A DNA stretch of 64,000 bases from Hyphomicrobiaceae bacterium (GCA_020638065.1 JACKJG010000003.1:62001-126000), one strand, 5' to 3'. Numbered from the stretch's first letter, positions 7,775 through 16,582 are shown. A program made the numbers and translations. Notes: generated from the letters alone by a model not told the origin.

Positions 7775-8649
7775 TAATGCACCTCCCCGCTTTCAATCAG
7801 GTGAACATCGCCGAGCACGTGTGCCGTGCCGTCGATGAGTTTCAGTCGCGTGCGTCCGCTTTCGGTATCCACGGCGTCAAGCCCAAGCATGCGCCGCGTA
7901 TGCGACATCGGATCGCCTTCGTTGGTGAAATCCGACCGCAAATATTGTCCGCCCCGATCATTGATGTAGCCCGCATAAATGTGAGCGCACAAAAGATCGA
8001 TGTAAAAGGGCAGGTCCCGGAAAACCCCGTTCTCTGCCAGAAAACCCTCAAGCTCGGTTCGAAGCGTCACGAATGTCGCGAACGTATCCGGCACGTCGAT
8101 TTCCGCCATGTCGACATTTTCAGCAAACCAGATTTCCCTGAGCACGCCGGTCGCCACCTTCTGGTCCCACATCCAGCGGGTCATCAGCGGATAGCGGTCC
8201 GGCGCCACGAAATGCAGGATTTCCGCACCGAGGTCGCGCATCCAGCGATGTTCCTTGTCGTCCGGAAAGGACGCCACGAACACCGACAGACGCGCATCGG
8301 CGCTATCCGTATCGGTCCACCCATCGAGCAGAAACACCATGGCCCGCCGAAGTTCGGCAAAGTCATGATTTGCCAGCCACGAACCGATCCGCCGGCGAAC
8401 GGGCGTGATGAACGCGGCCAGATCGAGAAAATCCTTCTCGGCCAGTTCACCGACCTTGCCGCGTCCGAGAAGCTCCTCGAACAGCGATGCCTTCAGCGCC
8501 AAGGCGCCGACATAGCGCTCGACACCGCCCGTCGTTTCGGCCGATTTGACCAGATTTTCAAACGCACGGCGAAGCCGTGGGCCGCTCAGGTCCAGACTAG
8601 GAACCTGTTGCGTCTCCCTGGCTTCCGCCTTGCGCAGAAGTCCGAACAT
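7774..8649 (-). CDS. Conserved hypothetical protein of sHdr clusters (the 'hyp' gene)
   Basis: The 291-residue protein occupies the place of the conserved 'hyp' gene between shdrA and shdrC2 in type I sHdr operons. It has no signal peptide, membrane segment or CxxC iron-sulfur motif and is rich in aromatic and acidic residues. One-base overlaps with both neighbours show tight translational coupling, which suggests a structural subunit or assembly role at fixed stoichiometry. No domain with known function was recognised. Confidence 0.85.
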   Translation of the reverse strand: MFGLLRKAEARETQQVPSLDLSGPRLRRAFENLVKSAETTGGVERYVGALALKASLFEELLGRGKVGELAEKDFLDLAAFITPVRRRIGSWLANHDFAELRRAMVFLLDGWTDTDSADARLSVFVASFPDDKEHRWMRDLGAEILHFVAPDRYPLMTRWMWDQKVATGVLREIWFAENVDMAEIDVPDTFATFVTLRTELEGFLAENGVFRDLPFYIDLLCAHIYAGYINDRGGQYLRSDFTNEGDPMSHTRRMLGLDAVDTESGRTRLKLIDGTAHVLGDVHLIESGEVH

Positions 8650-9704
8650 TATTCGGCTGCCTCACGCACGGTCGAATTGGCGCTGATCAGCGCAGCCATT
8701 GCCGCAGCCTTGCCCTGGGCGATCGAGTCGTCGATCGTTTCGGGACCGGTTGCAGCACCGGCAACGAACACGCCAGGACGGCTGGTCTCGGACATGTGCG
8801 CGTAGGTCGAAGGCTTGCCGATATAGCCATACTTGTTGAGATCGACGTTGAACACGGCGCCAAGCGTCATGTTGTCGACGTTCGGGTCCATACCCACGGC
8901 ATGAACGACCATGTCGAACGGGATCGAGATCGGACGCTTGACCAGCGTGTCCTCGCCCTTGACCAAAAGACGTTTGCCGTCTCCCGTCACCTCGGCGATA
9001 CGGGCCTTGATGTACTTGACCTTGTGCTCTTCCTGGCTCGCCCAGTAATACTCGCCCTCGTAAAGGCCGAACGTACGAATATCCATGTAGTAGATATAGA
9101 CGTTGCAGTTCGGGAGCTGTTCGCGGATTTCCATCGCCAGGTTTGCCGAAACCGTGCAGCAAATCTTCGAGCACCATTCGCGCCCGATCTGCCGGTCACG
9201 GGAACCGACGCACAGCAAAATTGCCACACGATCCGGCTCACGGCCATCCGACGGACATTTCACGCCGGCCCCTGAGCTCAGCATTTGCTCGACCTGAGTG
9301 GTGGTCACCACATCTGGATAGGTGCCGAAGCCCCATTCCGGCTTGTTGACGGAATCGAAGTGGGTGAAGCCGGTCGCCAGGATTGTGGCCGAAGCTTCGA
9401 CCTTGGATCCATCGCTCAGCGTGGCAACGAAATTACCGGGATCGCCTTCGAACTTGTCGACCCTGGTTTCGGTCTTGACCTCAACCATGTCGTGGCCTTC
9501 GACACCCGAAACCATGCCGCCGATGGCGTCTTTGGCCCATTCGTGGCTCGGCACCAGCTTGGCATAACCGGACAGAATGGGCGCGCCGCCCAGCCGGTCT
9601 TCCTTATCGACCAGCACGACCTTCTGGCCGGCATCGGCCAGGGCACGCGCTGCGGAAAGGCCGGCGGGTCCGCCGCCAACAACGAGAACGGGTTTACTGC
9701 TCAT
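8649..9704 (-). CDS. shdrA: sHdrA, FAD-containing subunit
   Basis: The 351-residue flavoprotein begins with a dinucleotide-binding motif (VVGGGPAGLSAARALADAG) and carries the Hdr-type cysteine block CVGSRDRQIG...CSKICC around residues 176-196, with a second flavin motif near the C-terminus (GVFVAGAATGPETIDDSI). This is the compact sHdrA form, shorter than methanogen HdrA. It is the core subunit where electrons from sulfur oxidation are distributed. The gene overlaps both shdrB1 and the hypothetical gene by one base. Confidence 0.94.
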   Translation of the reverse strand: MSSKPVLVVGGGPAGLSAARALADAGQKVVLVDKEDRLGGAPILSGYAKLVPSHEWAKDAIGGMVSGVEGHDMVEVKTETRVDKFEGDPGNFVATLSDGSKVEASATILATGFTHFDSVNKPEWGFGTYPDVVTTTQVEQMLSSGAGVKCPSDGREPDRVAILLCVGSRDRQIGREWCSKICCTVSANLAMEIREQLPNCNVYIYYMDIRTFGLYEGEYYWASQEEHKVKYIKARIAEVTGDGKRLLVKGEDTLVKRPISIPFDMVVHAVGMDPNVDNMTLGAVFNVDLNKYGYIGKPSTYAHMSETSRPGVFVAGAATGPETIDDSIAQGKAAAMAALISANSTVREAAE

Positions 9705-11074
9705 TATTCTCCTCCGGCGAGCACTTTTGGCTTGACGTATCCGGGACCGGACGTGATCGCCCGCTTCGGATCGTACAAAGTTTCAATACGGCCCTGCTTG
9801 ACCTCTTCCAGGTAATCGGTGAATTCGGCTTTAGCCTTTTCCCAGTCGATACCCATTTTTTCGAGCAGGTTTTCAAACGGCGACGCGTGCCAGTGAAGCT
9901 GCGCCAGCTTGTAGGGGTGAGCGCCGAGCGCCAGAGCGGCGAACTGGCAGTCCGCCATGATCGGCAGCGCATAGACCTTGTCCACGGCCTTTCCGATCCA
10001 CTGGTTCTTGTCGAGCGTGGTGATGCAGCCGGTATCGTGGCCGATCATCACGTCCGCCTTGGCTTCTTCGACGGCGACCTTGATCTTGCGGTCGATGGTA
10101 AAGGAGCGGGTGAATTCGCGTTCGCCGATAATGTGGCGGAAACCGAAACCGCAGCAATCGTACCAGGTCGAGTAATCGACCACGTTGGCGCCCAGCGTCT
10201 GCAACAGGCCCGTGGTGACCGCAACGCGGTTGCCGTCGAGAACCGTGTCGTCATAGATCACGTCTTCGGGCACCATCTTGTAGACGTGACAGGCCGGATG
10301 AACCGTTGCACGCAGGTTCGATACGTCGATCACCTGGTGCTCCTGCAGCCGGTGGCGTTCAACGTGCAGCCATTCCGAATAATGGACGATTTCTTCGGGG
10401 ATCAGAAGCTTGCCATCGATCAGGCGGCCAAGCTTGCCGAGGATTTTCTTGACCTCTTCGCGCAGTTCCGCGGAATGCAGCAGGAAGTGGCGCATTTCCT
10501 TGTAATTGCCGAATGAAGTGCCGCAATGAACCAGCGGATAATAGGTGCCTTCCGGCAACCCCTGCGACTTGGCCGACACGTAGGCCTGGTGGAAGTTTCT
10601 GAGGAACACGGCAGCCAGCGATACGACATTGCCGATGCCCGAACCGTGATAGTTCCATGCCGTGCACGAGGTCTGGTCGGTTTCGTCCAGATATTTCGTG
10701 CCGAGCTTGTTCATCAGCCACAGAACCGACGAGGGATAGCCCGGAATGTTGCCGCACTGGCCGCAGCTCTTGTGATGCCAGAGATTGTTGGTCGGGATCT
10801 TCTTTTCCCAGCCGTAAAGCGTCTTGGCAATCACCGGGTCATTATGGTCGCCGACGCGGTGGACGAGGATTTCGCCCTCCTTCTCGAGCTGCCACATGAT
10901 GTCGCGCACGTCTTCCTTGCGCTCTTTGTTGGTCAGAAGGGCCCGTTTGTCGATCTTGGCTTCAACCCAGTCGGTCGCGCGCCGCGCTTCATCGGTGCTG
11001 AGCTGACTTGCGTTCCACTCGGCGCCGAAGCCCTTGTACGCACCGCTGCCGTTTTCACCATTTTCATTGGCCAT
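9704..11074 (-). CDS. shdrB1: sHdrB1, CCG-domain subunit
   Basis: The 456-residue protein is longer than sHdrB2, with an N-terminal extension before the cysteine-rich region. It shows CGQCGNIPGYP, VHCGTSFGN, HPACHVYKM, YDCCGFGFRH and HDTGCITTL, cysteines suited to iron-sulfur binding in CCG domains; the second domain carries the canonical CCG. It pairs with sHdrC1 in the first half of the complex. The ATG lies 29 bases after shdrC1 and the stop overlaps shdrA. Confidence 0.92.
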   Translation of the reverse strand: MANENGENGSGAYKGFGAEWNASQLSTDEARRATDWVEAKIDKRALLTNKERKEDVRDIMWQLEKEGEILVHRVGDHNDPVIAKTLYGWEKKIPTNNLWHHKSCGQCGNIPGYPSSVLWLMNKLGTKYLDETDQTSCTAWNYHGSGIGNVVSLAAVFLRNFHQAYVSAKSQGLPEGTYYPLVHCGTSFGNYKEMRHFLLHSAELREEVKKILGKLGRLIDGKLLIPEEIVHYSEWLHVERHRLQEHQVIDVSNLRATVHPACHVYKMVPEDVIYDDTVLDGNRVAVTTGLLQTLGANVVDYSTWYDCCGFGFRHIIGEREFTRSFTIDRKIKVAVEEAKADVMIGHDTGCITTLDKNQWIGKAVDKVYALPIMADCQFAALALGAHPYKLAQLHWHASPFENLLEKMGIDWEKAKAEFTDYLEEVKQGRIETLYDPKRAITSGPGYVKPKVLAGGE

Positions 11075-11103
11075 TTCTGAACCCTCCGGTTGCTGGGCGA
11101 CGA

Positions 11104-11850
11104 TTATTCGTCGTCATCGTCGTCTTCGTCTTCCTGCTCTTCGAGCCAGTCTTCCCATTCCTCGCGCTTCTCGTCCATCACGTCGGAGACCACGTCGAAC
11201 AGGTTCTCGTCCACCGTCTCGAGCTGATCGAGCACGCCGGTGGCTTCCCAGATCGAATAGAGTTCGACCGAGGTTTTCAAATTCACGATCCAGGCCGTGT
11301 CGAGCGTGTGCATCGTCGGCATCGGGATCGCTTTTCTGAGGATGTTGAGCGGAGCATCCACCTTGGACACGTTGGGACCCCAGTCCGGGAACGCCTCCTT
11401 GGTGATCATGTTCGGGGCAAGCTGGTTGCCCGTAGAGATGACCTTGAGAAGCACACGCGAGAAGGGCCGTAGCACTTCCTTGGCCGATTCCATGTCATGC
11501 TTGATGGCGACTTCACGCATGATCATGACCAGACCGCCCGGCGAATTCTCGAACGGGCAGCGCGCCGCGCAGGTATAGCACTGGGCGCAAGCCCAGATCT
11601 TTTCCTGCATGGCGTCGTAGATGCCTTCAAGATTTTCTGTCCACAAAAGCTGGACGATCTCGCGCGGGGAATAGTCGTAATAGTGAGCCGAAGGGCAGGT
11701 CGCGGTGCAGATGCCGCAATTCAGGCAGCCGTGAATTTCATGGTGATAGACCGCATGCCCGCGGATATCGTCGAAAATCTCTTCCAGTTGTTCGCGCGAG
11801 ACCCCGGGGGCCTCGGAAACTGGATCAGCGATTTGCGGATGGACGCCCAT
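11104..11850 (-). CDS. shdrC1: sHdrC1, [4Fe-4S] ferredoxin-like subunit
   Basis: This 248-residue protein has two [4Fe-4S] motifs, CLNCGICTATCPSAHYYDYSP and CAQCYTCAARCPFENSPGG. The C-terminus is a very acidic tail (EEQEDEDDDDDE) that could mediate contact with a basic partner. It is the first subunit gene of the sHdr complex, 32 bases after dsrE3C, with an RBS (gaggaggaa) ahead of the ATG. Confidence 0.93.
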   Translation of the reverse strand: MGVHPQIADPVSEAPGVSREQLEEIFDDIRGHAVYHHEIHGCLNCGICTATCPSAHYYDYSPREIVQLLWTENLEGIYDAMQEKIWACAQCYTCAARCPFENSPGGLVMIMREVAIKHDMESAKEVLRPFSRVLLKVISTGNQLAPNMITKEAFPDWGPNVSKVDAPLNILRKAIPMPTMHTLDTAWIVNLKTSVELYSIWEATGVLDQLETVDENLFDVVSDVMDEKREEWEDWLEEQEDEDDDDDE

Positions 11851-11882
11851 TCATTCCTCCTCAACGGGTGCGTGCGGGAAGA

Positions 11883-12263
11883 TCAGTAGGTGAGGACCTT
11901 CGCGTCGTCATCTTCCATGATGTCTTCGATAACCTTGGCGCCGCCGACAATGCCTTCGCATTCCGGGATCAGGTCGTCTGCGGTCATGTCGAACAGATCA
12001 AGGTTCGGCGAGCAGCAATAGAATTTGGCGCCGGCCTCATGCGCGTCCTTGATGAAGTCATAGACGGTCTTGGGAGACCCTTCTTTGACCACCAGCTTTT
12101 CCGCGACACCCTTTTTCATCAACTGGCCGGCCGTTGCGGTGCACACGACGTCGACTTCATAGTCCATCGCCGCGGCCACGGTCGCCTGAAAAAACGGCGC
12201 ACCGAGTTCCTCGCCATTGCGCGGATCGGTGTTGACCATAACGATGATTAGCTTGCTTGCCAT
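11883..12263 (-). CDS. dsrE3C: DsrE3C sulfurtransferase
   Basis: The 126-residue protein is a small DsrE-fold sulfur carrier. Two adjacent cysteines, C83 and C84 (FYCCSPNLDLF), occupy the position known for DsrE3C of Hyphomicrobium, where the conserved cysteine carries persulfide and exchanges it with TusA. I chose the ATG with a strong RBS (ttgaggagga); a longer frame to 12302 lacks one. It is the first gene after the main AT-rich promoter region, directly upstream of shdrC1, the standard place for dsrE3C. Confidence 0.9.
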   Translation of the reverse strand: MASKLIIVMVNTDPRNGEELGAPFFQATVAAAMDYEVDVVCTATAGQLMKKGVAEKLVVKEGSPKTVYDFIKDAHEAGAKFYCCSPNLDLFDMTADDLIPECEGIVGGAKVIEDIMEDDDAKVLTY

Positions 12264-12414
12264 GCCGTTTTCCTCCTCAAGATTCGGCACACATAAATTC
12301 ATGGCGCTCTAGAGCGCGTCTGAAAACGTTACATGTAGTTTTTGGAATATGCAATGCGCACTTTTGAAATTTTGATTCATGTCAATGCCGCAAGTATTTA
12401 GCCATAATGGCAAA
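12264..12414 (-). promoter_or_regulatory. AT-rich promoter region of the dsrE3C-shdr operon
   Basis: The 150-base gap is much more AT-rich than its surroundings. On the minus strand it has a TTGACA hexamer (12385-12380) that overlaps the right half of the operator at 12371-12386. I could not find a convincing -10 box at the usual distance, so the exact start is uncertain. Confidence 0.5.
12371..12386. promoter_or_regulatory. Candidate sHdrR operator upstream of dsrE3C-shdr
   Basis: TTTGA-TTCATG-TCAAT matches the perfect palindrome upstream of the ArsR regulator (TTTGA-N6-TCAAA, 3650-3665) in half-site sequence and spacing. It overlaps a TTGACA hexamer, so a bound repressor would block polymerase. 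This links the regulator to the operon by sequence; binding is inferred. Confidence 0.5.
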
Positions 12415-13041
12415 TCATTCCGATGCTTCGAACAGACCCATTTGCCGGGACAAAGCCACCATGAGGCCGGTCAGATTCTCAGCAATTTCGGCTTGGCCGG
12501 CACCCAGACGCACCAACGTGTCGTGCGGATCATCAGGCGATTCTACGAATTCCATGATGAGGTCCTCCATCATGCCGCGTTTGGCGCCCGGATGACCCAC
12601 GAAACCGAAATTGGTTTCTCCGATGGAAAAGGCCAGCGGATCGCCCGCTGCGTTGGATGCCAGGATTTCCGAGTTCGCGGGCGGTTTCGGCATGTCGCGC
12701 AAATAGCAGGAAAGGGGAAATCGCTCTGGCAGACCCAGCAGTTCCTGACCTTTTTGGGTTGCGATGGCGTCTTCCATCGTGAAGCGCAAGTCCTGCTCCA
12801 GCGCGCCACCGCCCGCCGCGACCGAAAGAATGACACTGCCCAGCTCAAAACCAAGCACAGGAACCCCGGCATCGAGGAAACCCTTGGTGATTTTGAGTTC
12901 CGGCGAGATGGAGGGGAGGATGTGTCCGCTCACCAGGCCATACGGACCGCCGCCGAGCAGCACCAGACCATCATAATCCTCCACCCCGGACGGCAGCGTA
13001 CCCGCCATGGGTGAAGGGCCGGTGGTGGCTACGAAGCGCAC
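12415..13041 (-). CDS. Class I glutamine amidotransferase-like protein, catalytically degenerate, 5' end disrupted
   Basis: From an internal GTG the frame gives 208 residues with the oxyanion strand of class I amidotransferases (LVLLGGGPYG). The nucleophile elbow reads VLGFELGSVILSVAAGG, with Glu where the catalytic Cys should be, and the usual HPE reads HPG. It therefore should not release ammonia. The first strand and helix are missing from this frame but can be read just upstream, to about 13115, in shifted frames (KKLCVIQHA, then EYLG, then DFEDNVRFV), so the intact gene probably starts near 13115. Such genes accompany lipoate assembly genes in some sHdr clusters. The frameshifts belong to the damaged block that continues to about 16.3 kb. 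Confidence 0.7.
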   Translation of the reverse strand: MRFVATTGPSPMAGTLPSGVEDYDGLVLLGGGPYGLVSGHILPSISPELKITKGFLDAGVPVLGFELGSVILSVAAGGGALEQDLRFTMEDAIATQKGQELLGLPERFPLSCYLRDMPKPPANSEILASNAAGDPLAFSIGETNFGFVGHPGAKRGMMEDLIMEFVESPDDPHDTLVRLGAGQAEIAENLTGLMVALSRQMGLFEASE

Positions 13042-13132
13042 ATTGTCCTCGAAGTCGATCCTCGATTAGCCGAGATATTCCGCTTCGCGTGCTGGATGAC
13101 GCAAAGTTTCTTCAATGATCGGATGCTCGTTC

Positions 13133-14184
13133 CTATTCGGCTGGCTGCGCCGCCATCATGATCGCGGTGGCAATGTCATTAGCCTCCGGATCCCGGCATC
13201 CTCGATTCCAAGATCGGCGATGGATTTGTTAGCCGCGGCAACTACGGCTTCCTGGGTCAGCCGTACCAACCAGTTGCAGGACAATTGTCGACCCTGCGGC
13301 AGGCAGGTGAAATCGCCTGAAATCATGGAATCGCCGATCGCATCTTCGTTGCTGGAGCAGATGCACGCAGGATCATGCCACCCGGCGCTTTGAAGGCGCT
13401 CTCGGTGAGATGCGTGCTGGCGGAAATCTGACGCCCATATCGACGAGTTTCTTGCCCTAGATTGATGAAGTCGGGATCGGCCAGTTCCATGCAGCTTCGC
13501 AATTGCGGCAAGTTCAGCCTGGTTGGCTGATCGAATTCTGGCTCGACCCCCCAGCACCTCCCGGCAATGGCTGAGGAAATTCTCGAGCAGGGGCAGTCGG
13601 TCCGGCGGTGTTCTCAGTTCCTTGACCCGGTGGTCATGTAATCGTTGAGGTCTGGCGCAGCTGTCGCGGAACTTTTCGCTCGGAACCTTGAGGCATTTTG
13701 ACGGTTTCGGTCGAAGTCACAGAAGCGCGACCATCAACGTGCCTCGCCGATGCTGGCCGCCCCTCAGCACTCAATCTTGCGGCCGTGACCTGAATGTCGT
13801 TGACTGGCGATAAACCGCTTCGATGCCGAAATCCTTGTAGGTGCGCACAACCGGTTCGATGAACATCGGATAGAGGTTCTTGGCGAACTCCGGTGCCTTC
13901 TTGCGCGGATAGATGAAGTGGGTGAACAGCTGGTTGTGATCGAGATAGACCGCGCCGCCGCCCACGCGCCGCCGGTAAACCGGCAGGTTGTGTTCGGCAC
14001 AGAATGCCTCATCCACCTCCTTGTTGACCTCCTGGTGGCGGCCAACGCACACATAGGGTGTTTCCGGACTCGCCAGCGACAGGATCGGATCGGAATCCTC
14101 GTCGATCAGTTTGGCCAGACCATGATAGACCGCCTGGCTACGAAGGGCTGGGACCAGCCCGAAATCAATCACGCGCAACCGCAT
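13133..14184 (-). pseudogene. lplA: Lipoate-protein ligase, sLpl(AB)-type, split by several frameshifts
   Basis: The first 130 codons read normally and contain the lipoate-ligase core (YVCVGRHQEVNKEVD, RRRVGGGAVYLDHNQLFTHFI). From about 13800 the similarity moves between frames: VNDIQV; LKVPSEKFRD; ELADPDFINLG; STHLTESAFKAPGGM; ISGDFTCLPQG; QEAVVAA.NKSIADLGIE; and finally ANDIATAIMM before a TAG at 13135-13133. Together these make a full-length ligase with its accessory domain, as in sLpl(AB). Such ligases load lipoate on LbpA in sHdr organisms. At least four indels are needed. All parts are present in order and well conserved, so either the sequence is erroneous here or inactivation is recent. 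Confidence 0.75.
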
Positions 14185-14469
14185 AATGCTCCCCCTGAAC
14201 TGTGTGTGGTTCGATTTCGCGCCCTACCTATTCCGATCCCGGCATGTTTGTCCACGTCAAGACCACGGCCTGTGCGTAAAACCTCACAGAACCCGTCTGA
14301 AACAGCGACGCTGGCTTGGGTGAAAAACTGTCGCATTAACCGCCGGTTAACCATGAATTTTCTGCGACACCTCTGACGCAAAATTATTCTCGTCCGGGCG
14401 CACATTTTGTCTTGAAAATGACACCAAACAGACGCATATGCGCATCGCCCTAGGTCGCACGTGCCTGTG

Positions 14470-14740
14470 GGCGCCCGCGGCAAGCCGCATCGGGCCGGTG
14501 AGAAAACCTCGAAGCCGGCTAAGTCAGTCCTCTCCGGATGACAGGTGGTGCGAGAAGCCGATGGTACAACGAGAACGGCATTGACCGGGATCGTGGCAGG
14601 AAGGTCGTATGTCCTGCCGGGCGCCTTGAAGCAACGACGGTGAGGGCCCTTTGCTTTCTTCCGGCAGTCCAACGCCGGGGTTCAAAGAGGCAACACCTCT
14701 TGCCAAACGTGCGGCGGGTTCAACCCCTCCAATCAATGGC
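14470..14740 (+). ncRNA. Candidate speF-type structured leader upstream of the ornithine decarboxylase
   Basis: The region from 14185 to 14871 has no convincing gene. Its downstream part is GC-rich and highly foldable: GGCAGGA/TCCTGCC (14595-14601 with 14612-14618), AGAGG-caaca-CCTCT (14686-14700) nested inside GGGGTT/AACCCC (14677-14682 with 14722-14727). The speF RNA motif is a known structured element upstream of ornithine decarboxylase genes in Alphaproteobacteria, and the position fits exactly. I cannot check the consensus without a covariance model, and the boundaries are approximate. The 14185-14470 part is AT-richer and probably holds the promoters of the two divergent genes. Confidence 0.5.
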
Positions 14741-14871
14741 AGACCAAAAAGACGGTTCGCGTGAAACTGCGCGGCTCGTCGATGCGTCTCACCCTGCCGT
14801 CAGGCCGCTTTTGGCTGCCTGGCCAATTGGTGACGGCGCTTGTCACAGCTATTTTGATTTGGAGCCGCCCG

Positions 14872-15992
14872 ATGACCACCGAACGCATTCACCACTTTCT
14901 TGAGACCCGACGTCCCGAGGGTCCCTGCCTGATCGTCGACCTCGATGTCGTCGAGGAGAATTTCAACGCCTATCGCAAGGCGTTGCCTGAATCGCGCATC
15001 TTCTATGCCGTCAAGGCCAACCCGGCCCCCGAAGTGTTGCGGCTGCTGGCCGGTCTGGGGTCGTCCTTCGACTGTGCCTCGGTTCAGGAAATTGAAATGG
15101 CTCTGAATGCCGGTGCCGAACCGAACCGAATTTCCTATGGCAACACCATCAAGAAAGAGCGCGACGTTGCGCGCGCCTTCGAGCTCGGCGTGCGTCTGTT
15201 TGCCGTCGATGCAGTCGAAGAAGTGGAAAAGGTCGCCCGCGCCGCCCCTGGCGCCCGCGTGTTCTGCCGTATTCTGGCCAGACGGCGAGGGCGCCGAATG
15301 GCCTCTTTCCGCAAGTTCCGGTTGGAGCCTGAAATGGCGATCGATGTGCTCCAGCACGCCCACGACCTTGGCCTGAAGGCCTGGGGGTCAGCTCCATGTC
15401 GGCTCGCAGCAGACCAACCTGAAGCCTGGGATGCAGGCTCGCCTCGCATCGGGAATTTTCAATGCGATGGTCTGCGCGGCATTGAACTTGGCAGCTAATA
15501 ATATGGGCGGCGGCTTGACCCGCTATCTGAAAGATGTTCCGTCTGCGACCCATATGGCATGGCGATTTTCGGGTCTGCGCCGCCATTTCGGCAATCATTT
15601 GCCTGAGACCATCATCGAGCTGGGCCGCGGCATGGTTGGCAGCGCCGGCACCCATCAGGCCGAAGTCATGCTGGTCTCCAAAAGGCCGCCAACGACAAAT
15701 GTGCGCTGGGTTTACCTCGATATCGGCAAGTTCGGCGGTTGGCATTGAACCATGGAAGAGGCTATTCGCTATGACACTGTACTTCGCGCGACATGGACGC
15801 CAAGGCGCCATGCGTACTGGCCGGTCCGACGTGCGACAGCGCCGACGTGCTCCTACGAGAAGACGCCCTCACCATCTCCCTGTCGCTGACCGTGGGTGAC
15901 GAGATCCTGATCGAAGGACAGGCGCCTACACCACGACCCATTCCGCGGTCGCGTTCATCGGCTTTCCGCCGCTCGCGACCCATGCCATCTGA
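14872..15992 (+). pseudogene. speF: Ornithine/lysine decarboxylase (PLP fold type III), split by frameshifts
   Basis: From the ATG with a GGAG RBS the first 130 codons read as a normal eukaryote-type ornithine decarboxylase, including the PLP lysine (FYAVKANPAPEVL) and FDCASVQEIEMAL. Later conserved blocks lie in changing frames: GEGAEWPLS, EPEMAIDVLQHAHDLGLKAWG, HVGSQQTNLK, NMGGG, RYLKDVPSA, RRHFGNHLPETIIE, RWVYLDIGKFGG, APCVLAGPTCDSADVL (the active-site cysteine), and LTVGDEILIEG ending THAI. The whole protein is therefore present but needs several frame changes. It would make putrescine from ornithine in the cytoplasm. Whether the gene is truly broken or the sequence is wrong is open. Confidence 0.8.
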
Positions 15993-16012
15993 CGAAGGGA
16001 ACGACAGATAAG

Positions 16013-16529
16013 ATTGGCTTCGAAATCGTCGATGAGGCGCTGCACCATGTTGCGCTGTGCGAGAACCTGCTCGACCGATGGGCGAACTGCTTTCGCTGGT
16101 CCTCTGAACGCATCCGTGAAGGGCGTATGCCTCAAAGGCTGGCCCGGATTGCCGTCTCCGAAGAAGGGAAGGTGCACGCCGCCTCTGGGACGCGGCGGTT
16201 GGGGTCTGCGTGCGGCGCCGGTCATGCTTGCCCGTGCTGGAACCGGATCTGAAGGGTCAGGGCATCGGCAGGCGCTGAGGCGATGCCATTGCCGTGCAGG
16301 CGCCCTTGGCCGCTCGGCGATCGTTCTGGTCGGTGACGCGGAATATTATTGCCGGTTCGGCTTTTCCGCCCACGCCGCACGCCGGCTCGCCATGCCCGGA
16401 CCGTTCGAACGGCACCGCTTGCTTGCGCTGGAATTGCAGCGCGGTGCGCTCGATCGCGCCCATGGAACTCTCAAGCCGACAGGTAACAGACTTGAAGAAC
16501 TGCCTGTGGCCTTGCCCATAGCTGTTTGA
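16013..16529 (+). pseudogene. GNAT-family N-acetyltransferase with 5' frameshifts
   Basis: The 3' half reads cleanly (ALGRSAIVLVGDAEYYCRFGF...MPGPFERHRLLALELQRGALD), typical of YhbS-like GNAT acetyltransferases in which an LVGDAxYYxRFGF block is conserved. The 5' half (FEIVDEALHHVA..., SSERIREGRMP) and the acetyl-CoA-binding part (EPDLKGQGIG) lie in different frames, so at least two or three indels are present. It follows the decarboxylase by about 20 bases and is probably in the same operon. It is the last member of the frameshifted block. Confidence 0.6.
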
Positions 16530-16539
16530 CGGCAGCGAA

Positions 16540-16561
16540 CCGCCCCGAAAAATCGGGGCGG
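16540..16561. terminator. Stem-loop between convergent genes
   Basis: A perfect 8-bp stem, CCGCCCCG/CGGGGCGG, with a 6-base A-rich loop lies between the acetyltransferase and the FMN reductase genes. There is no strong T-run, so termination efficiency is uncertain. Confidence 0.65.
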
Positions 16562-16582
16562 CTTCTCACGGCGCAGCAGAGA

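Noticed and set aside
13156..13557. Open frame of 133 codons on the minus strand
   Set aside because: Only parts of it match a lipoate ligase; the rest is out of frame. It is a piece of the frameshifted ligase and was not listed as a gene.
15431..15748. Open frame of 105 codons on the plus strand
   Set aside because: It is an internal part of the ornithine decarboxylase in a shifted frame (NMGGG, RYLKDVPSA, ETIIE), not a separate gene.
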